Shown here: positions 27,875 to 36,842 of the stretch, piece after piece
Position numbering within the stretch: the stretch's first letter is position 1
Layout of the letters: each line of letters starts with the position of its first letter
DNA from: Paludibacteraceae bacterium
GTDB lineage: Bacteria > Bacteroidota > Bacteroidia > Bacteroidales > Paludibacteraceae
Direction of reading: 5' to 3'
DNA: 64,000 nt
NCBI GenBank assembly: GCA_017430235.1
Contig: JAFRNH010000058.1
Span: 1 to 64,000, forward strand
Notes under the pieces: generated by a model
Seen by the model: the letters and a program-made list of their open reading frames with translations, nothing else
Database searches by the model: none
What the model was told of the DNA's origin: nothing
Program-made: the position numbers and the translations under genes

Positions 27875-29461
27875 ATGGCTATAAAAGCAAGTGAAGTATC
27901 CGACGTGCTAAAAATGCAACTTCAAGACTTAGACACCAAAGTCAAGTTTGAAGAAGTTGGTACCGTATTGCAGGTCAGCGATGGTGTGGTTCGTATTTAC
28001 GGACTACAGAATGCTGAGGCAGGAGAACTTTTGGAGTTCGAAAACGGTATGAACGCCGTTGTCATGAACTTGGAAGAGGATAACGTGGGTGCTGTGTTGT
28101 TAGGTCCAACAGACCAAGTAAAAGAAGGCGACACAGTGAAACGTACTAAGAGAATCGCATCCATCATGACAGGTGAAGGCATGGTTGGAAGAGTTGTAAA
28201 CTCCATCGGTAATCCAATCGATGGATTGGGTCCTATCAAAGGTGAATTGATTGAAATGCCATTGGAACGTAAAGCTCCGGGCGTTATCTATCGTGAACCG
28301 GTAAAACAGCCATTGCAAACAGGTTTGAAAGCTATCGATGCCATGATTCCTATCGGACGTGGACAACGTGAGTTGATCATCGGTGACCGTCAGACTGGTA
28401 AGACTGCAATCGCTATTGATACCATCATCAACCAAAAAGAGGCTTATTTATCAGGAAACCCTGTTTATTGTATCTACGTTGCCGTAGGTCAAAAGGGTTC
28501 TACTGTAGCAAATATTGTAAACACATTGAAGGAATATGGAGCTATGGATTATACCATTATCGTATCTGCCACAGCTTCTGACCCTGCTGCTATGCAATAT
28601 TATGCACCATTCGCAGGTGCTGCTATCGGTGAGTATTTCCGTGACCAAGGTAAACATGCATTGGTTGTATACGATGACTTGTCTAAACAAGCCGTTGCCT
28701 ACCGTGAGGTTTCCTTGATCTTGAAACGTCCTTCTGGTCGTGAGGCTTACCCTGGTGATGTGTTCTATTTGCACTCTCGTTTGTTGGAACGTGCAGCTAA
28801 GATTATTAGCAACGACAACGTGGCTTCTCAAATGAACGACCTTCCGGCTTCCCTTAAGGGTAGAGTTAAAGGTGGTGGTTCGTTGACTGCCCTTCCTATC
28901 ATCGAGACACAAGCTGGTGACGTTTCTGCGTACATTCCTACCAACGTAATCTCCATCACAGATGGTCAGATCTTCTTGGAGACAAACATGTTCAACGCAG
29001 GTATCCGTCCAGCAATCAACGTAGGTATCTCCGTATCTCGTGTGGGTGGTAGTGCTCAGGTAAAGGCCATGAAGTCTATCGCCGGCACATTGAAAACTGA
29101 CCAAGCTCAATATCGTGAGTTGGAGTCATTCACCAAATTCGGTGGTGATATGGATGCCGTTACAAAGATGACCATCGACAAAGGTGTGCGTAACACTGAG
29201 TTGTTGAAACAACCACAGTATACTCCATACCCAGTTGAGCATCAGATTGCTGTAATCTATTGCGGTACTCAAGGTATCTTAAACGTATTGCCAGTTGAAC
29301 ACGTTCACTTGTTCGAAAAATTGTTCATCGAACGTTTGGAACACCTCCACAAAGAGGATGTCTTGAACAATTTGAAACAAGGAAAAATCGACGACAGCAT
29401 CAAAGCTACATTAAAGAGCGAAGCTGAAGTTGTCATTAAAGAGATCCAAAAAAAGGCTTAA
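27875..29461 (+). CDS. atpA: F0F1 ATP synthase subunit alpha
   Basis: A 528-residue non-catalytic nucleotide-binding subunit of F1. Visible are the P-loop [11 protein letters not shown] near residue 170, the arginine finger in SISVRVGGSAQ-like form (here [17 protein letters not shown]), and the normal C-terminal helical domain. The gene shows codon choices favouring frequent codons, as expected for high expression. Confidence 0.98.
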   Translation: MAIKASEVSDVLKMQLQDLDTKVKFEEVGTVLQVSDGVVRIYGLQNAEAGELLEFENGMNAVVMNLEEDNVGAVLLGPTDQVKEGDTVKRTKRIASIMTGEGMVGRVVNSIGNPIDGLGPIKGELIEMPLERKAPGVIYREPVKQPLQTGLKAIDAMIPIGRGQRELIIGDRQTGKTAIAIDTIINQKEAYLSGNPVYCIYVAVGQKGSTVANIVNTLKEYGAMDYTIIVSATASDPAAMQYYAPFAGAAIGEYFRDQGKHALVVYDDLSKQAVAYREVSLILKRPSGREAYPGDVFYLHSRLLERAAKIISNDNVASQMNDLPASLKGRVKGGGSLTALPIIETQAGDVSAYIPTNVISITDGQIFLETNMFNAGIRPAINVGISVSRVGGSAQVKAMKSIAGTLKTDQAQYRELESFTKFGGDMDAVTKMTIDKGVRNTELLKQPQYTPYPVEHQIAVIYCGTQGILNVLPVEHVHLFEKLFIERLEHLHKEDVLNNLKQGKIDDSIKATLKSEAEVVIKEIQKKA

Positions 29462-29464
29462 TAA

Positions 29465-30340
29465 ATGGCATCATTAAAAGAAGTTAAAGCAAGAATCGGA
29501 TCCGTAAACTCTACAAAGAAGATTACGGGAGCGATGAAGATGGTTTCCTCAGCAAAATTGAAGAAAGCCCAAATGGCTATCGAAAATATTTTGCCGTACC
29601 AAAACCGTCTGAATGGCATCTTGGAAAACTTCCTCGCAACAGAGACCGATTTCCAATCGGATTTCTCTGCTGTCAGAGAGGTGAAAAAGATGGCCATCGT
29701 GGTCTTTTCTTCTAATTCAAGCCTTTGTGGTGCATTCAATTCAAATGTTATTAAAGAACTGAACGGATTGATTAAAAAAGAGTTGGCTAATGGTATCGAA
29801 CTCACCATCTACCCTATCGGTAAAAAGGTGAAAGAGGCTGTCAATAAAATGACTGGCATCGAAAAAGTAGATATCGACATTTCTCTTTCTGACCACCCGT
29901 CATTCGATGGTATTAGTACAATCACAAATGAACTGATGACCAAATTTTTGAACAAAGAGTTCGATAAGGTAGTTCTGATTTATCATCACCTTAAAAATAC
30001 TGCTGTTCAAAAATTGACAACAGAAACCTTCCTGCCTATCAAACTTGAGTCCAAGAAAGATGCTGCTAAGAATCTTAGCGGCGACTATATCGTGGAACCA
30101 AGTAAGGCTGAGGTCTTGGAAGCTTTGTTGCCTAAAGCATTGCGTACAAAGATGTATGCTTGCCTACTCGACTCTAACGCTTCTGAACATGGAGCTCGCG
30201 TCGTAGCTATGCAAGTCGCAACGGATAACGCAAATGAACTGATTAACGAACTGACCGTCTTGTACAACAAGACTCGTCAACAGGCAATCACCAGTGAATT
30301 GTTAGATATTGTCGGCGGTGCTGCCGCACTACAATCGTAA
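29465..30340 (+). CDS. atpG: F0F1 ATP synthase subunit gamma
   Basis: The 291-residue rotor shaft. The N-terminal helix (MASLKEVKARIGSVNSTKKITGAMKMVSSAKLKKAQ) and the C-terminal helix (ARVVAMQVATDNANELINELTVLYNKTRQQAITSELLDIVGGAAAL) form the antiparallel coiled coil inside the alpha-beta hexamer. It is the last gene of the operon, 3 bases after atpA, and is followed by a terminator hairpin. Confidence 0.97.
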   Translation: MASLKEVKARIGSVNSTKKITGAMKMVSSAKLKKAQMAIENILPYQNRLNGILENFLATETDFQSDFSAVREVKKMAIVVFSSNSSLCGAFNSNVIKELNGLIKKELANGIELTIYPIGKKVKEAVNKMTGIEKVDIDISLSDHPSFDGISTITNELMTKFLNKEFDKVVLIYHHLKNTAVQKLTTETFLPIKLESKKDAAKNLSGDYIVEPSKAEVLEALLPKALRTKMYACLLDSNASEHGARVVAMQVATDNANELINELTVLYNKTRQQAITSELLDIVGGAAALQS

Positions 30341-30367
30341 TCTGATTTAAAAGAAAATGTGACTTAT

Positions 30368-30407
30368 AACGAATGGATTTCCTCTGGATCTCCATTCGTT
30401 TCTGTTT
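30368..30407 (+). terminator. Terminator hairpin after the ATP synthase operon
   Basis: AACGAATGGA (30368-30377) pairs with TCCATTCGTT (30391-30400) around 13 bases and is followed by TCTGTTT. Confidence 0.65.
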
Positions 30408-30520
30408 AAGGTGACTTCTTTTCATTCACCGTTTAAACAATGTTTAGGTCATATATTCTTTTCGACACCTTTGCTCGAAATGATTTTATAAAACCCACAT
30501 TAAAACAAACTTTACAAATT

Positions 30521-31975
30521 ATGAATTCAATTTTAGACTTAGAGCCAAAAGAACTATGGTTCTATTTCAATGAAATATGCAATATACCCCACCCTTCTGG
30601 CAAAGAGGAAAAAATCGGTGCTTACCTGATGGATTTTGCTAAACAAAGAAATTTGGAGTGTAGCATGGATAGCGTTGGCAACGTTCTTATCCGACAAAAA
30701 GCTTCCGCTGGATATGAATCGGCTCCATCCATCCTTCTTCAAGCTCACATGGATATGGTCTGCGAGAAGAATTCTAACGTCAATCACAATTTTGACACAG
30801 ATCCAATCCAACCATATATCGATGGTGATTGGGTAAAGGCAAAAGGAACCACATTGGGTGCTGATGACGGTATCGGTGTCGCTACCATGCTCGCCATACT
30901 CGATTCTAAAACCATCAAACACCCCGCTCTGGAATGCCTTATCACTGTTGATGAGGAACGCGGACTAACTGGCGCTCAACATGTAGAAGCTGGTTGGCTC
31001 AAATCTAAAATGCTCATCAACCTCGACTCGGAAGACGACGGTCGTTTCTGCATCGGATGCGCCGGTGGTATCGATACAGTGGCTACTTATCACTTGCAAA
31101 CAGAAAAGACTCCCGACAACCAAATCTTTATTGAAATAAAGGTCTCCGGACTCCATGGCGGTCATTCGGGCGATGATATCAACAAAGGTAGAGGAAATGC
31201 CATCAAACTATTGTCTCGTTTCCTCTGGAATGAAAACAAGAAATATCCTGTCTACTTTCATTCCATCTTGGGAGGAAACCTCCACAACGCTATTCCAAGA
31301 GAGGCTTCTGCCATCATCGCCATTCCATTCAAAGAGAAAGAGAACATACGCGTTGCACTCAACCAATATGTGGCTACTGTTGAGAAGGAATATCCTAATG
31401 AGACAAATCTTCTCATAGATCTTAGTTCTACCGACTCATATGAAAACGTATTGTGCAAAGCTAAGACAGACGATATTCTCAACGCATTATATGCTTGTCC
31501 GCATGGCGTTAGCGACATGAGCAGAGAGATTGCAGGTCTGCCTGAGACCTCCACCAATCTAGCATCCGTCAAAATGCCTGATGCTAATACAATCATCATT
31601 TCCACCAGTCAACGCAGCTCCATTGAGAGTAAAAAACACGACATTAAAGACCGCGTAGAGGCGGTATTCGCTTTGTCTCACGCAGATGAAATCAAACATA
31701 GCGACGGATACCCAGGCTGGAAGCCTAACATGAATTCAAAGATAAAAGAGATTGTTGTAAACGCCTTTGTTGAATTATACAACAAACAACCTATCGTTAC
31801 GGCTATCCATGCCGGACTTGAATGTGGTTTATTCCTAGAGAAATATCCTGATTTGGATATGATATCTATCGGTCCGGATATTTTTGACAACCACTCACCT
31901 GCCGAGAAGTGCAGTATCTCTAGTGTTGAACGTTATTGGCGTCATGTAGTACGCACATTGGAAAAAATTCAGTAA
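30521..31975 (+). CDS. pepD: Aminoacyl-histidine dipeptidase (PepD, M20 family)
   Basis: A 484-residue cytosolic zinc dipeptidase that cleaves Xaa-His and many other dipeptides. Zinc ligands and neighbours: LLQAHMDMVCEK, GADDGIGVA, the catalytic pair DEERGLTGA, LDSEDDG, and IHAGLECGLF near the end; the lid domain holds GLHGGHSGDDI. I start at the ATG at 30521, which gives NSILDLEPKELWFYF, the usual family start and length; the frame continues upstream to 30440 but that part is not conserved-looking. A copy of the dispersed motif TTTATAAAACCCAC (30482-30499) lies in the leader. Confidence 0.93.
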   Translation: MNSILDLEPKELWFYFNEICNIPHPSGKEEKIGAYLMDFAKQRNLECSMDSVGNVLIRQKASAGYESAPSILLQAHMDMVCEKNSNVNHNFDTDPIQPYIDGDWVKAKGTTLGADDGIGVATMLAILDSKTIKHPALECLITVDEERGLTGAQHVEAGWLKSKMLINLDSEDDGRFCIGCAGGIDTVATYHLQTEKTPDNQIFIEIKVSGLHGGHSGDDINKGRGNAIKLLSRFLWNENKKYPVYFHSILGGNLHNAIPREASAIIAIPFKEKENIRVALNQYVATVEKEYPNETNLLIDLSSTDSYENVLCKAKTDDILNALYACPHGVSDMSREIAGLPETSTNLASVKMPDANTIIISTSQRSSIESKKHDIKDRVEAVFALSHADEIKHSDGYPGWKPNMNSKIKEIVVNAFVELYNKQPIVTAIHAGLECGLFLEKYPDLDMISIGPDIFDNHSPAEKCSISSVERYWRHVVRTLEKIQ

Positions 31976-31983
31976 TCAAGAGA

Positions 31984-32010
31984 GGAAGACTTTCAGAGTC
32001 TTCCTTCCTT
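31984..32010 (+). terminator. Terminator hairpin after pepD
   Basis: GGAAGACT (31984-31991) and AGTCTTCC (31997-32004) pair around TTCAG, followed by TTCCTTTT. Confidence 0.65.
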
Positions 32011-32027
32011 TTATCATAAAAAAAATC

Positions 32028-32492
32028 ATGAACAAAATAAAAAACCTATGGACAGGCACTCCTGGTTACAACTGTATTGCCTGCTCCCCTAACAACCCTA
32101 TCGGTTTTCATCTAGACTTTTATGAGGAGGGCGACTATATTCTCACTCGATGGGACCCCACTCAAAATCACCAGAGCTGGATTAACACTCTACATGGTGG
32201 TGTACAATCATTACTGATTGATGAAGTGGCAGGTTGGGTAGTAACACGCAAACTACAGACCACGGGTGTCACATCCAAAATGGAGATTAAATACATCAAA
32301 CCGGTAAAAACCAACGAAGGGGAGATTTTGGTTCGCGCCAAACTCAACAAGCAAATGCGCAACATCGCCTATATCGATGCAGAACTACTGAACAAAGAGG
32401 GAGAAGTCTGTACTCAAGGAACCCTCATCTACTTCTGTGCATCTCCTGAAATGGCGGCAAAAGAGGGATTCCCTGGTTGTGAAATAGAATGA
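32028..32492 (+). CDS. PaaI-family thioesterase (hotdog fold)
   Basis: A 154-residue acyl-CoA thioesterase candidate. The family core is visible: NTLHGGVQSLLIDEVAGWVV, with the His-Gly-Gly loop and the acidic residue on the central helix, then the strand pattern KMEIKYIKPVKTNEGEI. An N-terminal CIACSPNNPIGFHLDF segment is typical of the 4HBT subgroup. Substrate unknown. It ends four bases before the convergent riboflavin synthase gene. Confidence 0.85.
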   Translation: MNKIKNLWTGTPGYNCIACSPNNPIGFHLDFYEEGDYILTRWDPTQNHQSWINTLHGGVQSLLIDEVAGWVVTRKLQTTGVTSKMEIKYIKPVKTNEGEILVRAKLNKQMRNIAYIDAELLNKEGEVCTQGTLIYFCASPEMAAKEGFPGCEIE

Positions 32493-32496
32493 TGTC

Positions 32497-33096
32497 TTAT
32501 AACGACATCATTCTACTCAAATATTTTCCAATAATATCAAATTCGATATTGACAATTGTACCTACTTCAATTTGGCAGAAATTGGTGTGTTCGTAAGTAT
32601 ATGGGATGATGGCAACAGAGAATCGATCTGTTTGAGAATCACAAACAGTAAGACTTGTTCCATTCACTGTCACTGACCCCTTCTCTACCGTTACATAGCC
32701 TTTTTTTGCCATCACTGGGTCATTCTCGTATTGGAAGGTAAAATACCAACTACCATCCATACTCTTCTTCTCTATGCATTTCGCCACCTGATCCACATGT
32801 CCTTGCACAATATGACCGTCCAAACGTCCGTTCATCATCATGCTACGCTCCAAATTAACCAAACTACCCACTTTCAACAAACCTAGATTAGAACGTCGAA
32901 GCGTCTCCTGTATGGCCGTTACCGTATAAGTATCCTTATCCTTGCTTACCACAGTCAAGCAGACACCATTGTGTGCCACACTTTGGTCTATTTTCAACTC
33001 ATCCACAAAGGGACATGATAGTGTCAAATGGACATTTTCGTCCTCTTTTATGATGGAAACAACCTTTCCTGTCGTCTCTACAATTCCTGAAAACAT
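32497..33096 (-). CDS. ribE: Riboflavin synthase, alpha chain
   Basis: A 199-residue enzyme that joins two lumazine molecules to give riboflavin. It has the two lumazine-binding barrels expected: MFSGIVETTGKVVSI with SVAHNGVCLTVV in the first half, and MNGRLDGHIVQGHVDQVA with GSVTVNGTSLTV in the second. I use ATG 33096, giving the invariant start MFSGIVE; an upstream in-frame start at 33120 adds eight unlikely residues. Confidence 0.95.
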   Translation of the reverse strand: MFSGIVETTGKVVSIIKEDENVHLTLSCPFVDELKIDQSVAHNGVCLTVVSKDKDTYTVTAIQETLRRSNLGLLKVGSLVNLERSMMMNGRLDGHIVQGHVDQVAKCIEKKSMDGSWYFTFQYENDPVMAKKGYVTVEKGSVTVNGTSLTVCDSQTDRFSVAIIPYTYEHTNFCQIEVGTIVNIEFDIIGKYLSRMMSL

Positions 33097-33189
33097 ATCA
33101 TTCAAATTTACGGGAATCAAAACGATTCCCTGATTAGTTATTATGGTGAAACCTCACCTTATTTATGAGAAGGAACAGAATCCAGGTCA

Positions 33190-35349
33190 TCAGGTTCTAT
33201 TCACTGACTTCACACCTTTGATGCTTTTGATTTTCTTTATCAATTGTTCCAACTGTTTCATATCCAACACATTCACTGTGATTTTACCTTGAAACAAGCC
33301 ATCCACAGAATCGACCGAGATGGAACGCAAAGAGACATTCGTCTCCTTTTGTATCAAGGAGGTAATATTGGTCACAATACCAATATCATCATTACCAATC
33401 ACATGAAGCGTACAAGCATACATAGCGCCCGATTTACCTGCCCAACGAGCCTTGATAAATCGATAACCGAAACGAGACATCAATTGAGGTGCATTCGGAC
33501 AATCAGTTCGATGCACTTTTATACCATTTCGAATGGAAACAAAGCCAAAGATATCATCGCCATATATTGGATTACAACATTTAGACAATGAATATTCGAT
33601 TCCCTTCAAATGATCATCAATGACAAGCACATCTTCCTGCGAGGACAAAGTCTCTAATTCCGTCTTCTTCGTGTAATTCTCAACACTCTTTTGTGTATCG
33701 TTCGAAGTATCCTTTTCAGAGCATGCGATATAAAGGTCTTTCAGTTTCTGCACATCCAACTTATCATCAACCAATGCTTGATAAAAGTCTTGGATAGCTT
33801 TATAACCACATTTTTGAGCCATACGGAAGACGATACTTTCATCATACACCAACTTCCAATTCTTCAGTCGGCGTTTAATCATCTCTTTTCCTTCTTCCAT
33901 ATTGACAGCATCCTGCTCACGCAAGAACTGCTTAATATGCGTCTTCGCCTTGGAGGTCTGAACAAACGACAACCACTCTTTATGAGGGAACTGGTTAGGA
34001 TTGGTCACAATCTCCACCTGATCACCATTGTGCAGTTCAGCACGAATCGGAACAGCTTTACCATTCACTCGTCCGCCCACGCAATGAGAACCCAAGTTAG
34101 AATGAATTTCAAAGGCGAAATCCAACAATGTGGCACCTTGAGGCAACTTACGCAAATCACCTTTTGGCGTAAAGACGAACACCTCTTTTCGATAAAGGCT
34201 CAATTTGAAGTCGTCCATACACTCCACATTGTCCGCCTGTGGATTTTCCAACAATTCACGAACATTCGCCAACCACGAGTCAAAACCAGACTCTGCCTTG
34301 ACGCCCTTATATTTAAAGTGAGCTGCGAAACCTTTCTCTGCAATCTCATCCATTCGTTCCGTGCGGATTTGCACCTCGACCCACTTACCTTCTGGTCCCA
34401 TCACCGTGGTATGCAGAGACTCATAACCATTGGATTTAGGAATGGACAACCAATCGCGCAATCGTTTAGGATTGGGTTGATATTTATCGGTAACGATGGA
34501 ATAGACTTGCCAGCACTCCGATTTTTCTTTTTCTAACGGAGTGGAAAGAATAATACGGATTGCAAAGAGATCATATACATTTTCAAACTCCGTATTTTGT
34601 TTCCGCATCTTATTCCAAATTGAATAGATGGATTTTGTTCGACCTTTAATGACGAACTTGAAACCCTCTTTTTCCAACTGTTGTTTCAGAGGTTCGATAA
34701 ACGACTGAATATAACGATCACGATCAGCTGCCGTCTTTTCCAGTTTTATAGCAATATCACGATAGATAGCAGGATTGGTCTGTCGCAAAGAGAGGTCCTC
34801 CAATTCTGATTTGATACGATACAAGCCCAAGCGATGCGCCAAAGGAGCATACAAATAGGAAGACTCCTGCGCAATTTTGTTTCTACGTTCCTCATCGAAA
34901 CGCATAATGATTCGCATCAAATAGAGCTGTTCACATATCAAAATGATGATGACACGGATATCCTCCACAATAGACATCAACAATTTTCTAAAGTTCTCCG
35001 ATTCAACAGAAGGGTTTTTCTTGTAGATTTCAATCGATTTGAACAAACCTTTCACTATACCCTCCACCTGACCACCATAAAGAGAAGAGACCTCGTCCAT
35101 AGACAAGATCTCTTGTTTCACTATGCAGTAGACAAGTACGCTGACAACAGGTATTTTACCAATATTAGCCTCCTCCATCAAGATGGATGCGACCGCCAAA
35201 GTGCGTTCAACACCATCAAAATCAGTTTTATCTTCTTGTGAGAAGAGGCGTTCATAAGAATCGTTCAAGGAGTTAAACTCCGTCTCCGTCAGAGAAAGTT
35301 CTGGCGAATTAACAATCTTATCGAATTTTAATTTTAGATCCTTGCACAT
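33190..35349 (-). CDS. relA: RelA-type (p)ppGpp synthetase with degenerate hydrolase domain
   Basis: A 719-residue long RSH protein of the stringent response. The N-terminal region aligns in outline with the HD hydrolase domain but lacks its metal-binding His-Asp: the expected LLHDVVEDT segment reads LVYCIVKQEIL, and LADRLHNMR reads ICEQLYLMR. The synthetase domain is intact (GRTKSIYSIWNKM, YDLFAIRII, IPKSNGYESLHTTV, WVEVQIRT). TGS (about 400-460: VFTPKGDLRKLPQGATLLDFAFEIH), a zinc-finger-like CCNPIYGDDI and a C-terminal ACT domain follow. So it should make but not degrade (p)ppGpp; a separate SpoT is expected elsewhere. Confidence 0.93.
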   Translation of the reverse strand: MCKDLKLKFDKIVNSPELSLTETEFNSLNDSYERLFSQEDKTDFDGVERTLAVASILMEEANIGKIPVVSVLVYCIVKQEILSMDEVSSLYGGQVEGIVKGLFKSIEIYKKNPSVESENFRKLLMSIVEDIRVIIILICEQLYLMRIIMRFDEERRNKIAQESSYLYAPLAHRLGLYRIKSELEDLSLRQTNPAIYRDIAIKLEKTAADRDRYIQSFIEPLKQQLEKEGFKFVIKGRTKSIYSIWNKMRKQNTEFENVYDLFAIRIILSTPLEKEKSECWQVYSIVTDKYQPNPKRLRDWLSIPKSNGYESLHTTVMGPEGKWVEVQIRTERMDEIAEKGFAAHFKYKGVKAESGFDSWLANVRELLENPQADNVECMDDFKLSLYRKEVFVFTPKGDLRKLPQGATLLDFAFEIHSNLGSHCVGGRVNGKAVPIRAELHNGDQVEIVTNPNQFPHKEWLSFVQTSKAKTHIKQFLREQDAVNMEEGKEMIKRRLKNWKLVYDESIVFRMAQKCGYKAIQDFYQALVDDKLDVQKLKDLYIACSEKDTSNDTQKSVENYTKKTELETLSSQEDVLVIDDHLKGIEYSLSKCCNPIYGDDIFGFVSIRNGIKVHRTDCPNAPQLMSRFGYRFIKARWAGKSGAMYACTLHVIGNDDIGIVTNITSLIQKETNVSLRSISVDSVDGLFQGKITVNVLDMKQLEQLIKKIKSIKGVKSVNRT

Positions 35350-35401
35350 AGAAAGAATTTGAGCACTTAAGTTGAGTGACTTTATAAATGAGTGAAAGGT
35401 A

Positions 35402-36013
35402 TTATTTCACCTTAGCACCTTTTGAAATCATTAAGACTGGATAAGCATACTGATACATCCAATCCTCGCTCAAGTTTAATTTTTCTTTCAACGTACGAAC
35501 ATCCAACGCGGCTCTTCTAGCATCTGCAGCTTTAAAATTATTCTCAGTTAATATCTTACGAATAGAATCCTTCGTAGATTTTTTTATTAGCGAACGGAAA
35601 ATAGATGGCAAACGAAGTGTCCATTGCATTTCAGAAGCCAATGCCATGAATAACTGTTGAGAGAATCCTTGAAATAAATAGAAGTAATTAGGAAAATCTT
35701 GTTGACGCTTGCAAACCCTTTTAGCAGAAGCATCAATCTCATTAAAGAAGGATTCTGTCATACCATACTCATTGATCATCAATTTGCTTACATAAGCTTT
35801 CTCTGCCACACCCAAACGTCCTTGAGTAGGTATTTTAAACTTCTGTTTCAACAACTTCAAATCAGGCAACATACGAAAGTCCACGATACCTAAGTTTACC
35901 GCCATTGTAGCCTGCAAATAGACACGAATGAGCGAGTTAAACTCTTCTACTCTATTACGTACTTCCTCTTCTAGTGCTTCCTTTTTCTTCTGTAATTTTT
36001 CTGTTAAACCCAT
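35402..36013 (-). CDS. Conserved protein of unknown function
   Basis: A 203-residue, mostly helical, basic protein with no signal or membrane segment. The first 30 residues form a charged coiled-coil-like helix (EKLQKKKEALEEEVRNRVEEF). I do not recognise a domain. It lies between relA and the zinc peptidase gene on the same strand. A palindromic copy of the dispersed motif (36045-36061) lies in the 53 bases upstream. Confidence 0.75.
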   Translation of the reverse strand: MGLTEKLQKKKEALEEEVRNRVEEFNSLIRVYLQATMAVNLGIVDFRMLPDLKLLKQKFKIPTQGRLGVAEKAYVSKLMINEYGMTESFFNEIDASAKRVCKRQQDFPNYFYLFQGFSQQLFMALASEMQWTLRLPSIFRSLIKKSTKDSIRKILTENNFKAADARRAALDVRTLKEKLNLSEDWMYQYAYPVLMISKGAKVK

Positions 36014-36066
36014 TTTCTTTTATGTGAATTATATTTTAATTGGTGAATTTATGAACTCACCGAATA

Positions 36067-36735
36067 TTAGTCTCTACGTCCCAAATAAATCATAACGTAA
36101 TACATCAATGTAGCAAGGGAGCTAAGTGCAGCCACTACGTATGTATAAGCAGCGGAGCGAAGTGCCTTAACAGCCATTTGATGATTAGAGAAGGTGCTGA
36201 CACCAGAGTTTTTCAACCATGCTAATGCGCGAGAACTTGCATCTATCTCCACTGGCAATGTGACAAAACTGAACAATGTAGTAACCGCAAAAAGGCAAAT
36301 ACCAATTAACAATAGTTGAGGGAAAACATTGATAAGGAGGATTCCTCCCAACAATATCCATGATACATACTTGCTTGAGAAGCTAACTGCGGGCACCATG
36401 GCAGAACGCATTTTCAAGAAGGCATATCCTCTCGCATGTTGCACTGCATGACCACACTCATGTGCAGCCACAGCAGCTGCAGCAATATTGGCACAATCAT
36501 ATACACTTTCACTCAAATTCAGTGTTTTGTTCATAGGGTTATAATGATCTGTCAACTTACCTTTTACACAGCAAACTGTCACATCATCGATTCCACTATC
36601 CCGTAACATTTGTTCTGCCACCTCTCTTCCTGTCATAGAGATAGGTGTCTGTGAATATTTATCAAAACGGCTCTCCACCATTTTTGACACAATAAAACTA
36701 GCTATTGCAATTCCTATAAAAATAATCCAATACAT
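36067..36735 (-). CDS. Zinc metallopeptidase, YugP family
   Basis: A 222-residue membrane protein. The zinc motif AAHECGHAVQHARGY is near residue 90, followed by hydrophobic segments and the third-ligand region PVEIDASSRALAWL typical of the YugP (peptidase-like DUF232) family. The N-terminus is a membrane anchor (MYWIIFIGIAIASFIVS). The biological target is not known; family members are putative membrane proteases. Confidence 0.9.
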   Translation of the reverse strand: MYWIIFIGIAIASFIVSKMVESRFDKYSQTPISMTGREVAEQMLRDSGIDDVTVCCVKGKLTDHYNPMNKTLNLSESVYDCANIAAAAVAAHECGHAVQHARGYAFLKMRSAMVPAVSFSSKYVSWILLGGILLINVFPQLLLIGICLFAVTTLFSFVTLPVEIDASSRALAWLKNSGVSTFSNHQMAVKALRSAAYTYVVAALSSLATLMYYVMIYLGRRD

Positions 36736-36842
36736 AATCTTTCTTATTTTTTTTGTTAAACATATTTATCTACTTACAAATCTACAAAACATTTGCCAAA
36801 GGGGAAAGTATGACATTTTGTCACAAATCCCTTTTGTCAGGA

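Noticed and set aside
28451..29110. Long antisense frame inside atpA
   Set aside because: Mirror frame of a strongly biased housekeeping gene; composition is not protein-like.
30440..30520. Extended start of pepD
   Set aside because: Family proteins begin at the equivalent of 30521; the extension covers the leader with the dispersed motif.
33691..34536. Long antisense frame inside relA
   Set aside because: Lies wholly on the opposite strand of an intact relA; no family likeness.
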